This document shows, piece after piece, positions 23,807-31,566 of a stretch of 64,000 bases of DNA; the stretch's first letter is position 1, and the number at the start of each line of letters is the position of its first letter. Origin of the DNA: Streptacidiphilus melanogenes. GTDB lineage: Bacteria > Actinomycetota > Actinomycetes > Streptomycetales > Streptomycetaceae. The position numbers and the translations under genes were made by a program. The stretch covers positions 151,005-215,004 of the forward strand of contig NZ_BBPP01000009.1 in assembly GCF_000787835.1 (NCBI RefSeq). Reading direction: 5' to 3'. The notes beneath the pieces are model-generated. The model saw only the letters and a list, made by a program, of their open reading frames with translations, was not told the DNA's origin and made no database searches.

Positions 23807-24433
23807 ATGGGGTTCTATGCCGAGCAGGTCGTCCCGCGGATCATCAACGTCGTTTGCGGAGTGAAGGAGGCCGAACTTCTCCGGCGCCGGGTCTGCGAAG
23901 GCCTGGAGGGCAAGGTGCTGGAGATCGGGTTCGGCTCGGGTCTGAACGTCCCCTTCTATCCGGAGGCCGTCACCTGGGTGGACGCCGTGGAGCCCTCCGA
24001 CGTGGGATGGCGACTGGCGCACAAGCGTGTGGCGGCGACGTCCGTCCACGTGGAGCGCGGAGGCCTGGACGGCCAGGCCTTGCCCTTCGCCGACGACAGT
24101 TTCGACGCCGCGCTGTCGACGTGGACGCTGTGCACCATCCCGGATGCCGACGCCGCCCTGCGTGAGGTGCGAAGAGTCCTCAAGCCCGGCGGAACCCTCC
24201 ACTTCGTCGAACACGGCCTGGCTCCGGCCGGTGACGAGAACGTGCGTCGCTGGCAGCGACGCCTCGACCACCTGGAACAGCGGCTCCTGGACGGATGCCA
24301 TCTCACCCGGCCCATCGTCGACATGCTGACCACGGCCGGCTTCGTCATCACCGACCTCGACGTCTTCTACGAGAAGGGCGCCCCGAAGCCGTTCGGCGCC
24401 GACTCTCTCGGGATCGCGGTGTCCCCCGGCTGA
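23807..24433 (+). CDS. Class I SAM-dependent methyltransferase
   Basis: The 208-residue protein has a typical class I methyltransferase fold with motif I VLEIGFGSGLNVPFY (residues 38-52), an acidic motif II (VDAVEPSD), LPFADDSFDAALSTWTLCTI and the LREVRRVLKPGGTLHFVEHG post-motif. This matches the UbiE/thiopurine-like methyltransferases common in actinobacteria. The substrate is not known. The start is the ATG at 23807, preceded by GGAGG and matching the usual N-terminus MGFYAEQVVPRIIN; a GTG at 23774 overlapping the previous stop is the alternative. It is the last gene of a three-gene unit. Confidence 0.88.
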   Translation: MGFYAEQVVPRIINVVCGVKEAELLRRRVCEGLEGKVLEIGFGSGLNVPFYPEAVTWVDAVEPSDVGWRLAHKRVAATSVHVERGGLDGQALPFADDSFDAALSTWTLCTIPDADAALREVRRVLKPGGTLHFVEHGLAPAGDENVRRWQRRLDHLEQRLLDGCHLTRPIVDMLTTAGFVITDLDVFYEKGAPKPFGADSLGIAVSPG

Positions 24434-24522
24434 CCGCCTGTAGCGCTCCGCCGAGGTCCGGCTGCGTCGGGCACAGCAGCGCCCGGGATGCAGTCCCGGG
24501 CAACGGGCCCGACGATGGGGAC

Positions 24523-25353
24523 ATGCCCGGCAAGGTCGTGTTCGTCACCGGGGCCTCGTCCGGCATCGGCGAGGCCGCCGCGGTCAGGCTCCACTCCCTC
24601 GGCTGCATCGTCTACGCGGGCGCCCGCCGGACCGCGCGCATGGCGCATCTGGCCGACCGGGGCATTCGGGTGCTGGCGCTCGACGTCACCGATCCGGCCT
24701 CGTGTCGGTCCGCCGTGGACCGGATCTCCGAGGAGGCCGGCGGCGTCGACGTGCTCGTCAACAACGCCGGGTACGGCTCCTACGGCGCCGTCGAGGACGT
24801 GCCCCTGCCGGAGGCCCGCGACCAGTTCGACGTGAACGTCTTCGGCACCGCGGAGCTGATCCGCCTGGTCCTGCCGCACATGCGGGAACGGCGCAGCGGC
24901 CGGATCGTCAACATCAGTTCGATGGGCGGCCGGATCCACACGCCGCTCGGCGGCTGGTACCACGCCACCAAGTTCGCTCTGGAGGGGCTGAGCGACTGCC
25001 TGCGGCTGGAACTGCAGCCCTTCGGGATCGACGTGGTGCTCGTCGAACCGGGCAGCATCCGCACCGAGTGGGGCGGCATCGCCGCCCGGAAGCTCCGCGA
25101 GACCTCGGGCAGCGGCCCGTACGCCGGACAGGCCGAGGCCATGGCCAGGACACTGGACGGCGAGGCCAACGCCCGCTTCAGCTCCTCGCCGACCGTGGTG
25201 GCCGACGCGGTGGCCCGTGCGGTGACGGACCGGCGGCCCCGCACCCGCTACGTCGTCGGCACGGGCGCCCGCCCTCTGATCCTGCTGCGGACGGTGCTGC
25301 CGGACCGCGCGTTCGACACCCTCATGCGCGTCGCCAACCGCCTGCCGCGCTGA
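24523..25353 (+). CDS. Short-chain dehydrogenase/reductase
   Basis: The 276-residue classical SDR has TGASSGIG (residues 8-15), the LDVTD block, NNAGYGSYG, the catalytic Ser in IVNISSMGG and the YHATK motif with Tyr and Lys. The C-terminal segment (RTRYVVGTGARPLILLRTVL) resembles the oxidoreductases annotated as ketoreductase-like or 17-beta-hydroxysteroid-like. The substrate is unknown. The ATG at 24523 begins the first strand (MPGKVVFVTG). The SDR stop is followed directly, in the same frame, by the remnant of a SUFU-family gene, which has no start codon of its own. Confidence 0.9.
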   Translation: MPGKVVFVTGASSGIGEAAAVRLHSLGCIVYAGARRTARMAHLADRGIRVLALDVTDPASCRSAVDRISEEAGGVDVLVNNAGYGSYGAVEDVPLPEARDQFDVNVFGTAELIRLVLPHMRERRSGRIVNISSMGGRIHTPLGGWYHATKFALEGLSDCLRLELQPFGIDVVLVEPGSIRTEWGGIAARKLRETSGSGPYAGQAEAMARTLDGEANARFSSSPTVVADAVARAVTDRRPRTRYVVGTGARPLILLRTVLPDRAFDTLMRVANRLPR

Positions 25354-25374
25354 GGCAACGCGGGCGCAGCGCGG

Positions 25375-25823
25375 ACCGCTCTCCTCGATCACCTCCGTGC
25401 GACGCTCCCGGGCCGCGTGATCGACGAGCTCCCCGGCGTGGACGGCCCGATCGAGGACACCGTGCCCGGATTCCGGATCCTCCGGGTCCACCCGGCCCGT
25501 CCCGGCGACCGGTGGCTGTACGTGACCTCCGGCTGCTGGGCGGCGACGCAGCATCACGGCCACGGCCTGGAGTCTTTCTCGCGGCGCTGCGCGACGAGTG
25601 GCCCAACCTCGACCACTACGTGGTGAGCCTGCCGTATCCCTTCGGGCCGGAGTTCGAGGTCTGCACCTGGGAGGGCGGCAGCCACGCCCGGATCCTGTGG
25701 CTGCTGCCGATCACCGAGGCGGAGAAGGACTTCCGCCGGGAGAGGGGGCTCGAAGCCCTCGAGGTCCGGTTCGAGGACCACGCGATCGACCCCGTCGATC
25801 CGAAGCGGGCGTCCGTGGTCTGA
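25375..25823 (+). pseudogene. Broken suppressor-of-fused (SUFU) domain gene
   Basis: The first part reads ALLDHLRATLPGRVIDELPG, then VPGFRILRVHPARPGDRWLY and VTSGCWAATQHHGHGLE, all in one frame. At about 25565-25575 the sense jumps to another frame that gives FLAALRDEWPNLDHYVVSLP, YPFGPEFEVCTWEGGSHAR, ILWLLPITEAEKDFRRERGL and ends RASVV. Both halves match the SUFU-domain proteins of actinobacteria as I remember them, but the middle block expected between GLEF and SLPYP is missing and there is no start codon. A small indel plus an internal deletion explains it. In other bacteria these proteins are immunity-like or of unknown function. Confidence 0.7.
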
Positions 25824-25902
25824 AGTCCGCGGGCGGCAGTCGCGTGGATGACGGTGGGAAACCTCGAGCAGGGGTCGCCGGCACAGCGGCTCCGGTCGGA
25901 CG

Positions 25903-26448
25903 CTAGCCGACCTTGATGTCGAAGGTGGAGACGGCGCCGTCCGCCTGCGTCAGCGTGACCGCTCCAAAGGTGATGACCACGTAGGAGGAGTTGGCTCCCG
26001 GGCCCTTGTAGAACCCGGTCGCCCGGGTGACCCGGAACGCCAGGGCCGCAAGCGTCGAAGCAGCCTGTTCGTCGGCGTCGATCTTCGGCTGGGCCAGCCC
26101 GGGATGCCCGTTGGCCTCGGCCCAGTCGCAGAAGCGCCGGGAGTCACGGCTCATCTCGGGGAGAAGGCTCCGGTTGGCCCAGGCCCACATCCACGAGCCG
26201 GCCCCCGGGGCGAAGCTGCCCAGGATCTGTGCGGGCGCGGCCGCGGTCCTGTCGGGGAAGGTCCAGGTGATAACGCCGGTCCTCTGGTCCAGATCCCAGC
26301 GGTCGGCCGAGCCCAGACCCCAGGACATGTGGGCCCGTCCCACCTGCTCGATCATGTCCTCAGCCTGCAGCAGGAGCGGGCTCAGGTCGGCTCGCTCCCC
26401 TGCCTGACCTGCGCCGTCCGTCTTGGCCCTCCGCTTGAACATTCCCAT
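25903..26448 (-). CDS. DUF6882-like conserved protein
   Basis: The 181-residue soluble protein begins with a basic tail (MGMFKRRAKTDG). It then has a helical region with LLLQAEDMIEQVGRAHMSWG, DQRTGVITWTFPDRTA, and SWMWAWANRSLLPEMSRDSR, and a beta-rich end (ATGFYKGPGANSSYVVITFG). The SWMWAWAN block is the mark of the DUF6882 family found across bacteria; its function is not known. No signal peptide is present. The start is one of two methionines (26448 or 26442) and neither has a strong ribosome site. The gene faces the remnant at 25375-25823 tail to tail. Confidence 0.75.
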   Translation of the reverse strand: MGMFKRRAKTDGAGQAGERADLSPLLLQAEDMIEQVGRAHMSWGLGSADRWDLDQRTGVITWTFPDRTAAAPAQILGSFAPGAGSWMWAWANRSLLPEMSRDSRRFCDWAEANGHPGLAQPKIDADEQAASTLAALAFRVTRATGFYKGPGANSSYVVITFGAVTLTQADGAVSTFDIKVG

Positions 26449-26655
26449 GGCGCGGAGTCTGCCAGAGGCCTTCGGGCCGGCCACGCCCGGGTCACGGCAG
26501 GTACGCGCTCGATGCCCACCGGACAGCCTAAGGCCGTGTCCTCCCAACCGGTGATCTCCGGTGGGCCGCCTGTCCGACCGGGTACCTGATGGCGGGTCGG
26601 CCCGCGGGAGCGGTGCTGCGCTCCTGTTGGCATGCAGCGGATGTGAGGTGTCCTG

Positions 26656-28173
26656 ATGAGAGCCGCGAAGCTGGCCGTCCTGGCGGGCCTGTTGGCGACG
26701 ACGTTGACGGCGGTGCCCGGCGGGGCCGTGGCCGAAGGGGCCGCGGTGAGGGCGGGCCACACGTCACGGTTCGTGCCCGGTCCGTGCCCGCCGACGCTTC
26801 CCCACGGCGTGAAGGCCGCCTGCGGCTACCTGGTCGTGCCGGAGAACCGGACCCGACCGGACGGGCGGACGCTTCGACTCGCCGTCGCGATCGTCCCCGC
26901 CCAGTCTCCGGCGTCACACGGGGACCCGATCGTGTTCCTGCCCGGAGGGCCTGGGCAGGACGCGATCAGCGACATCGCGCAGATCACCGAGACCGGCCTG
27001 AACCGCGACCGCGACCTGGTCGTCATGTCGCAGCGTGGGACGCTCTCCTCGCCGCCCGCGCTGACCTGCCCGGAGATCGACCGGTTCTACCAGCAGCGGA
27101 TCGGGCTGCGCTACGACGCACCCTCCACCGGCCGCCTGTACGTGCAGGCCGTCGCCGCGTGCCACGACCGGCTGACGGCCGAGGGTGTGGACCTCGCGGC
27201 GTACAACACCAGCGAGAGCGCGACCGACCTGGCGGACCTGCGCACGGCACTCGGCATCCGGGAATGGAACGTGTTCTCCCACTCCTACGGGACCGAGCTG
27301 GCGCTGACCTACATGCGCCGGTACCCGCAGGGAATCCGCTCGGTCACGATCGACGGGGTGGTCCCGCCGTCGGTCGCGAGCCCCGGCTGGACCTGGAGCA
27401 GTGTCAAGGAGTCGTTCGACAACATGACCGGGGCGTGCACCGCGCAGCCCGCCTGCCGCAGGCGGTACCCACAGCTGCCTGCCGAGTTCACCCACGAGGT
27501 GCAGCGGTTGGAGGCGCACCCGGTCACGACCCGGGTGACCGTGCCGGGCGCCGGGGTGGTGAAGGTGGTCCTCGACGGCGGGGCCCTGGTGAACTGGATG
27601 GTCCGGGCCAGCCACACGCCCGCCGAATTCCCGCTGGCCGTGGACGAGCTGGCCCACGGCAACCCACAACGCGTCGCCGAGCAGTGGGCCTCCACCCGCT
27701 ATCCCGGCAGCGAGGGGGTCTTCGCCCACGGGCTGTCCCTGAGCGTGTGGTTCAGCGAGTGGGTTCCTTTCGAGACCGCGCGTGAGCAGCTGACCGCCGG
27801 CCTGCGGGCCTTCCCGACCTTCCCGACCTCCGTCCTGGCCCAGGCGCCGCAGCTCGCGTTCCTGCGCCAGGCCTGCGGGGCCTGGCACGTCCCCGCGGCG
27901 AACCCGTCCATCCGCAAGGTCACCCGCAGCGCCATCCCGACCCTCGCCATCTCCGGCAGCTTCGACGCGCAGACCGGCGCGGTCTGGGGGCGCTACGCCG
28001 CGCTGACGCTGCGGAACTCGTTCGTGGTGACGCTCGCCGGCGTCGCGCACGGCGTGTTCGACAACCCCTGCGGCTCACAGGTGATCACCTCCTTCTACGA
28101 CCGCCCCGACGACCCGGACACCAGCTGCGTGGCCTCGGTGCGGCCCGTCCCGTTCGTCATCGGGCCGAGGTGA
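26656..28173 (+). CDS. Secreted alpha/beta hydrolase, tripeptidyl aminopeptidase-like
   Basis: The 505-residue protein has a Sec signal peptide (residues 1-26) and is exported. VFLPGGPGQDAISDI forms the oxyanion hole, NVFSHSYGTELAL holds the nucleophilic Ser and IDGVVPPS follows. The C-terminal TAP-like domain contains the acid (ISGSFDAQTG) and the catalytic His (GVAHGVF). Proteins of this build (SlpD/SlpE, tripeptidyl aminopeptidases) release short peptides from polypeptides outside the cell. Six or more cysteines suggest disulfides. The ATG has a GAGGTG site. Its stop overlaps the possible GTG start of the next gene, so the two are one unit. Confidence 0.88.
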   Translation: MRAAKLAVLAGLLATTLTAVPGGAVAEGAAVRAGHTSRFVPGPCPPTLPHGVKAACGYLVVPENRTRPDGRTLRLAVAIVPAQSPASHGDPIVFLPGGPGQDAISDIAQITETGLNRDRDLVVMSQRGTLSSPPALTCPEIDRFYQQRIGLRYDAPSTGRLYVQAVAACHDRLTAEGVDLAAYNTSESATDLADLRTALGIREWNVFSHSYGTELALTYMRRYPQGIRSVTIDGVVPPSVASPGWTWSSVKESFDNMTGACTAQPACRRRYPQLPAEFTHEVQRLEAHPVTTRVTVPGAGVVKVVLDGGALVNWMVRASHTPAEFPLAVDELAHGNPQRVAEQWASTRYPGSEGVFAHGLSLSVWFSEWVPFETAREQLTAGLRAFPTFPTSVLAQAPQLAFLRQACGAWHVPAANPSIRKVTRSAIPTLAISGSFDAQTGAVWGRYAALTLRNSFVVTLAGVAHGVFDNPCGSQVITSFYDRPDDPDTSCVASVRPVPFVIGPR

Positions 28174-28184
28174 GGTCGCCGACC

Positions 28185-29753
28185 ATGGACCAGCCCCACT
28201 CCTGCACCGCAGAGATGTCCCGCGGCGTCCACCCGCTCTCTCGCCGCCACCTGCTCCGCCTGGCCGCGGGCGGCGCGGGTCTCGCAGCCCTGTCGCTGTC
28301 CCCCGCACCGGCAGCGGCCCGCGCCGCCGTCCGTCGGCCCACAGGCGCCGGGGACAGCGCGTTCTCCTCGCTGCTGCGGGAGCTCGACGCCAGGATCGAG
28401 GCCGCCATGGCGGCCTACGCGATCCCGGGGGTGGCGGTCGGCGTGCTGCTGGGCGAGAGGGAGTACGTGAAGGGGTACGGCGTCACCAACGTCGACCACC
28501 CCACACCCGTCGACGCGGACACGCTGTTCCGGGTGGGCTCGACCACGAAGACCTTCACCGGCACCGCGCTGATGCGCCTGGTCGACCGGGGCGCGATCGA
28601 CCTCGACGCTCCCGTCCGCCGGTACCTCCCCGAGTTCGCCGTGGCCGACCGCACCGCCTCCCGCAGGGTGACGGTACGTCAACTGCTGAACCACAGCTCC
28701 GGCTGGCTCGGTGACGACTACCAGGACTTCGGTCGCGGCGACGACGCGGTCGCCCGCTTCGTGGACTCCATGACCCGACTGCCCCAACTCACGCCAACGG
28801 GCCGGACGTTCGCCTACAACAACGCGGGGCTCTGCGTCGCCGGGCGGATCCTGGAGGTCGTGAGCGGCCTCGGCTACGAGACCGCGGTGCGCCAACTGCT
28901 CCTGGACCCGCTCCGGCTGCGTCACAGCCACTTCTTCAGCGACGACATCATCGGCCTCAACGTCGCCGCCCCGCACGACGTCGTCGACGGGCGCGCGGTG
29001 GTGGAGCCCTCCTTCTGGCCCCAGCCGCGCAGCCTCGCCCCGACCGGCGGTCTGGTCTCGAGCGTGCGCGACCAGCTCGCCTGGGCCCGCTTCCACCTCG
29101 GTGACGGCACCACCGGGACCGGAACCCGACTGCTGAGCAGCGCGTCACTGACCGAGATGCGCACGCGCCCGGGACCGGGCGGCACGCTCGTCGTGGAACT
29201 CGACGGGATGGGCGTCACCTGGATGCTGCGGCCCACGGCCCAGGGTCCTCGGATCGTGCAGCACGGAGGCACCTGGCCGGGGCAGATCTCCGGCTTCATG
29301 ATGGTGCCCGCGCGCGGCTTCGCGCTGACCGTGCTGACCAACTCGGTCGGCGGCTCCCGCCTGCGCGACGAACTCTTCACCGACGACTGGGCGCTGCGCC
29401 GCTTCGCCGGCGTCAGCAACCTGCCGGCCGAACCCCGGCGCCTGAGCGCCGCCGAACTCGCCCCCTACGAGGGCCACTACCTGAACCGGCGCATCAACGA
29501 AGCGGGCGTGTGGGAGGAGACCCACATCGAGTTCCGTGCCCACCGGGGCCGCCTTCAGGGGACCTCGACCACCCAGGGCGAGACGAGCCAACTCGGCGTG
29601 GCCTTCTACCGACCGGACTTCGGACTCGACCTCGACCCCGTCGGCCGTCCGATCGGCACCCGCTCCGACTTCCTGCGCGGACCGGGCGGACACGTCACCT
29701 GGTGGCGTAACCACGGACGGCTCCACCAGCGCACCGACCCGCCCGCGCCCTGA
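28185..29753 (+). CDS. Exported serine hydrolase, beta-lactamase class C family
   Basis: The protein has a Tat-type signal (PLSRRHLLRLAAGGAGLAAL) and should be exported folded. The beta-lactamase class C/DD-peptidase motifs are present: STTK with the catalytic Ser at about residue 119, YNNAG as the YxN element, and HGGTWPG in place of the KTG box. The length of about 522 residues includes a C-terminal beta domain. Members act as D-aminopeptidases, esterases or lipases more often than as beta-lactamases. The ATG at 28185 has GAGGT at a good distance; a GTG at 28170 overlapping the previous stop would add five residues. The decamer repeat follows the gene. Confidence 0.88.
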   Translation: MDQPHSCTAEMSRGVHPLSRRHLLRLAAGGAGLAALSLSPAPAAARAAVRRPTGAGDSAFSSLLRELDARIEAAMAAYAIPGVAVGVLLGEREYVKGYGVTNVDHPTPVDADTLFRVGSTTKTFTGTALMRLVDRGAIDLDAPVRRYLPEFAVADRTASRRVTVRQLLNHSSGWLGDDYQDFGRGDDAVARFVDSMTRLPQLTPTGRTFAYNNAGLCVAGRILEVVSGLGYETAVRQLLLDPLRLRHSHFFSDDIIGLNVAAPHDVVDGRAVVEPSFWPQPRSLAPTGGLVSSVRDQLAWARFHLGDGTTGTGTRLLSSASLTEMRTRPGPGGTLVVELDGMGVTWMLRPTAQGPRIVQHGGTWPGQISGFMMVPARGFALTVLTNSVGGSRLRDELFTDDWALRRFAGVSNLPAEPRRLSAAELAPYEGHYLNRRINEAGVWEETHIEFRAHRGRLQGTSTTQGETSQLGVAFYRPDFGLDLDPVGRPIGTRSDFLRGPGGHVTWWRNHGRLHQRTDPPAP

Positions 29754-29790
29754 CCGAGCACCGCGGCCCCGCGGCTGCCGTGTCGGGCGC

Positions 29791-29900
29791 GGGGCCGCTG
29801 GGGGCCGCTGGGGGCCGCTGGGGGCCGCTGGGGGCCGCTGGGGGCCGCTGGGGGCCGCTGGGGGCCGCTGGGGGCCGCTGGGGGCCGCTGGGGGCCGCTG
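29791..29900. repeat. Eleven perfect tandem copies of a G-rich 10-bp unit
   Basis: GGGGCCGCTG is repeated eleven times without a mismatch, followed by a further GGG. Read across unit boundaries, the plus strand has runs of five G separated by CCGCT, a pattern that could form G-quadruplexes. The block fills the gap between two convergent genes and begins 5 bases beyond the TAG of the GH18 gene on the minus strand. All frames through it stay open because the unit has no stop. Confidence 0.95.
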
Positions 29901-29905
29901 GGGCT

Positions 29906-31300
29906 CTACCGGGTGGCGAAGTCCTGGTTGTCGCCGGTGCCGGTCTTGCAGGTCCACTGGTCGAACGCGGCGCCCGCCGTGGTGACGGCGCCGGACTGGT
30001 CCAGGCAGAGGCCGCTGTTCTGGTTCTTGAACTGCCAGGTGCCGTCCGACTGTTGGATCGGCAGCCAGAGACCGTTGGAGGTGCCGTTCTGGGTGTACTG
30101 GATCACCGCGGCGCCCTTGGCGGTGGAGGCGGACTGGACGACGACGTCCTTGCCGCTGTTCTCGTTCTGCAGTTCGCCGTAGCCACCGGAGACCGGGAGG
30201 AACTGGAACTCCTGGCCGCCCTGGCTCCCGGTCCCGCACGTGTTCTGGTCGATCACCGCCCCGTTGGCCGTGGACGCCCCCGTGACGTCGAGGCACTGGC
30301 CGCTGTGCTGGACCGTCAACTGGTGGAATCCGGACGGGAACGAGCCGGTGTCGCCGCCTCCGCCGGTGATCTTGTTGAAGGCCTTGGAGTAGGCGTAGCC
30401 GGTGCCCTTGTCGTAACCGTCGAGCTCCCAGAAGGCCAACTCCTGCACGCCGTGGGCGGCGGCGAAGGACTCCAGCGTGGCCGCGTTGGACTGGCTGAAG
30501 ACCTCGTTGTCGTCGTTCTGCCCCGCGATCGGGGTCAGGCCGAGCATTCCCCACGCCCCGCTGCTGCCCACGCCGAAGATCGACTCCAGCTGCGGAACAC
30601 TGCCGTTCGCCGCTGACTCGGCGTCGTTCAGCGCGTTCTCCCCGTCGCCGAAGTCCATCGTCATGATGTTGACGAGGTTGACCTTGACCCCGGCCTTGAC
30701 GGCGCCGGTGAGCATCGACCTGACGTCCGACGGCATGCCGGTGGGGTCGACCGGCACGGTGAAGTCGATCTGGACGGCCGGGTCGGCGGCCTGAAGCTGG
30801 GCCAGGGCCTGGTCGCGCCGCTGGTCGGAGGTCGTGTCGTCCAGCACCGAGCCTTCGATGTCGAAGTCCAGGCGGGTGACGTGGTAGGTGCTGACCACCT
30901 TGGCGTACGCGGCCTCCAGGCTGGAGACCGAGGTGCAGGTCTGGGCCAGCTCGCCGCCGGACGCCCCGCCGAAGGACGGGATCACGTTCCCCCCGGCCGC
31001 CTGGAGTGCCGAGATCTGGGAGGCGAAGGCGTTCATCGCGTCGTTGCCGTCCTCCCACATCGGGGTGCATCCCGACTGCGGGGTGAGGAACGCCAGCGAG
31101 AAGAACGCGGTCCCCGACGCCTTCGTGTCGGCCGCCATGTCGCCCGCGTCCGAGGCGCTGATCTGCAGGTACGGGGCGGAGTAGTGGGCGGGGAAGGCGG
31201 TCGCGGCGGCGTGCGCGGGGGCGGCGAGGACCGCCGCGCCGGCCACGGGCAGCAGGGCGGACACGGCGAGGACCAGGATCTTGCGGGCACCGTGGGACAT
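29906..31300 (-). CDS. Secreted GH18 chitinase-like enzyme with ricin-type lectin domain
   Basis: The 464-residue protein has a signal peptide (residues 1-31), a GH18 (beta/alpha)8 domain to about residue 330 and a C-terminal ricin B/CBM13-type domain (GQCLDVTGASTANGAVIDQN; NQDF at the end). The GH18 active-site strand reads TRLDFDIEG, matching the Asp-x-Asp-x-Glu core with the acid Glu. IMTMDFGDGENALND and LAFWELDGYDKG are further signatures. It probably cleaves chitin or chitin oligosaccharides outside the cell, with the lectin domain binding glycan. The promoter region contains a dre-like site and a GTTAG palindrome, so induction by N-acetylglucosamine or related sugars is expected. Confidence 0.92.
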   Translation of the reverse strand: MSHGARKILVLAVSALLPVAGAAVLAAPAHAAATAFPAHYSAPYLQISASDAGDMAADTKASGTAFFSLAFLTPQSGCTPMWEDGNDAMNAFASQISALQAAGGNVIPSFGGASGGELAQTCTSVSSLEAAYAKVVSTYHVTRLDFDIEGSVLDDTTSDQRRDQALAQLQAADPAVQIDFTVPVDPTGMPSDVRSMLTGAVKAGVKVNLVNIMTMDFGDGENALNDAESAANGSVPQLESIFGVGSSGAWGMLGLTPIAGQNDDNEVFSQSNAATLESFAAAHGVQELAFWELDGYDKGTGYAYSKAFNKITGGGGDTGSFPSGFHQLTVQHSGQCLDVTGASTANGAVIDQNTCGTGSQGGQEFQFLPVSGGYGELQNENSGKDVVVQSASTAKGAAVIQYTQNGTSNGLWLPIQQSDGTWQFKNQNSGLCLDQSGAVTTAGAAFDQWTCKTGTGDNQDFATR

Positions 31301-31357
31301 GCGTTGACCTCCGGCCGAGGGGCGGTGGGGGTGAGTGGAGAGGCGCAGTCGAATCTG

Positions 31358-31376
31358 GTTAGTAAGCTTTCCTAAC
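31358..31376. promoter_or_regulatory. GTTAG/CTAAC inverted repeat upstream of the GH18 gene
   Basis: On the minus strand the sequence is GTTAGGAAAGCTTACTAAC: five perfect outer base pairs around an A/T-rich centre, 57 bases upstream of the GH18 start. It resembles the palindromes (GTTAGGAAAG-type) described upstream of chitosanase and other polysaccharidase genes of streptomycetes, the sites of CsnR-like ROK repressors. The match is imperfect, so the regulator is a guess. Confidence 0.45.
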
Positions 31377-31383
31377 CCAATTC

Positions 31384-31415
31384 GGGAAGGTATAGACCTT
31401 CCCCTGAGGCGTCAA
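31384..31415 (-). promoter_or_regulatory. dre-like DasR operator and promoter of the GH18 gene
   Basis: A perfect 8-bp inverted repeat, GGGAAGGT-ATAG-ACCTTCCC (31384-31403), has the core AGGTATAGACCT, one base away from the DasR box core TGGTCTAGACCA apart from its outermost pair. On the minus strand it overlaps a TATACC -10-like hexamer (31394-31389), with TTGACG 15 bases further upstream (31415-31410). A bound repressor would cover the promoter. Confidence 0.55.
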
Positions 31416-31566
31416 GAGGTTGCACAACGCGCCGTCAGACGGCGTCTGCGACGTGGGGCTAGCCCCACCCCGAACCCGGTTACCTGCCCCATGGTTCGGG
31501 CGAAGCCCCTCCAACAGGCTGGACACACAAGGACGCAAGCCCGTGTCGAGCACTCAGGAGACCCCA

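Noticed and set aside
28185-29753. Beta-lactamase resistance gene
   Set aside because: The class C fold has a Tat signal and HGG in place of KTG, and most such actinobacterial proteins are esterases or peptidases. The sequence gives no sign of antibiotic resistance.
29791-29900. Decamer array as a CRISPR
   Set aside because: Units are contiguous, with no spacers and no cas genes in the window.
29145-31070. Open frame running through the decamer repeat and the GH18 gene
   Set aside because: The repeat has no stop codon in any frame, so open frames through it are automatic. The translation has no family features.
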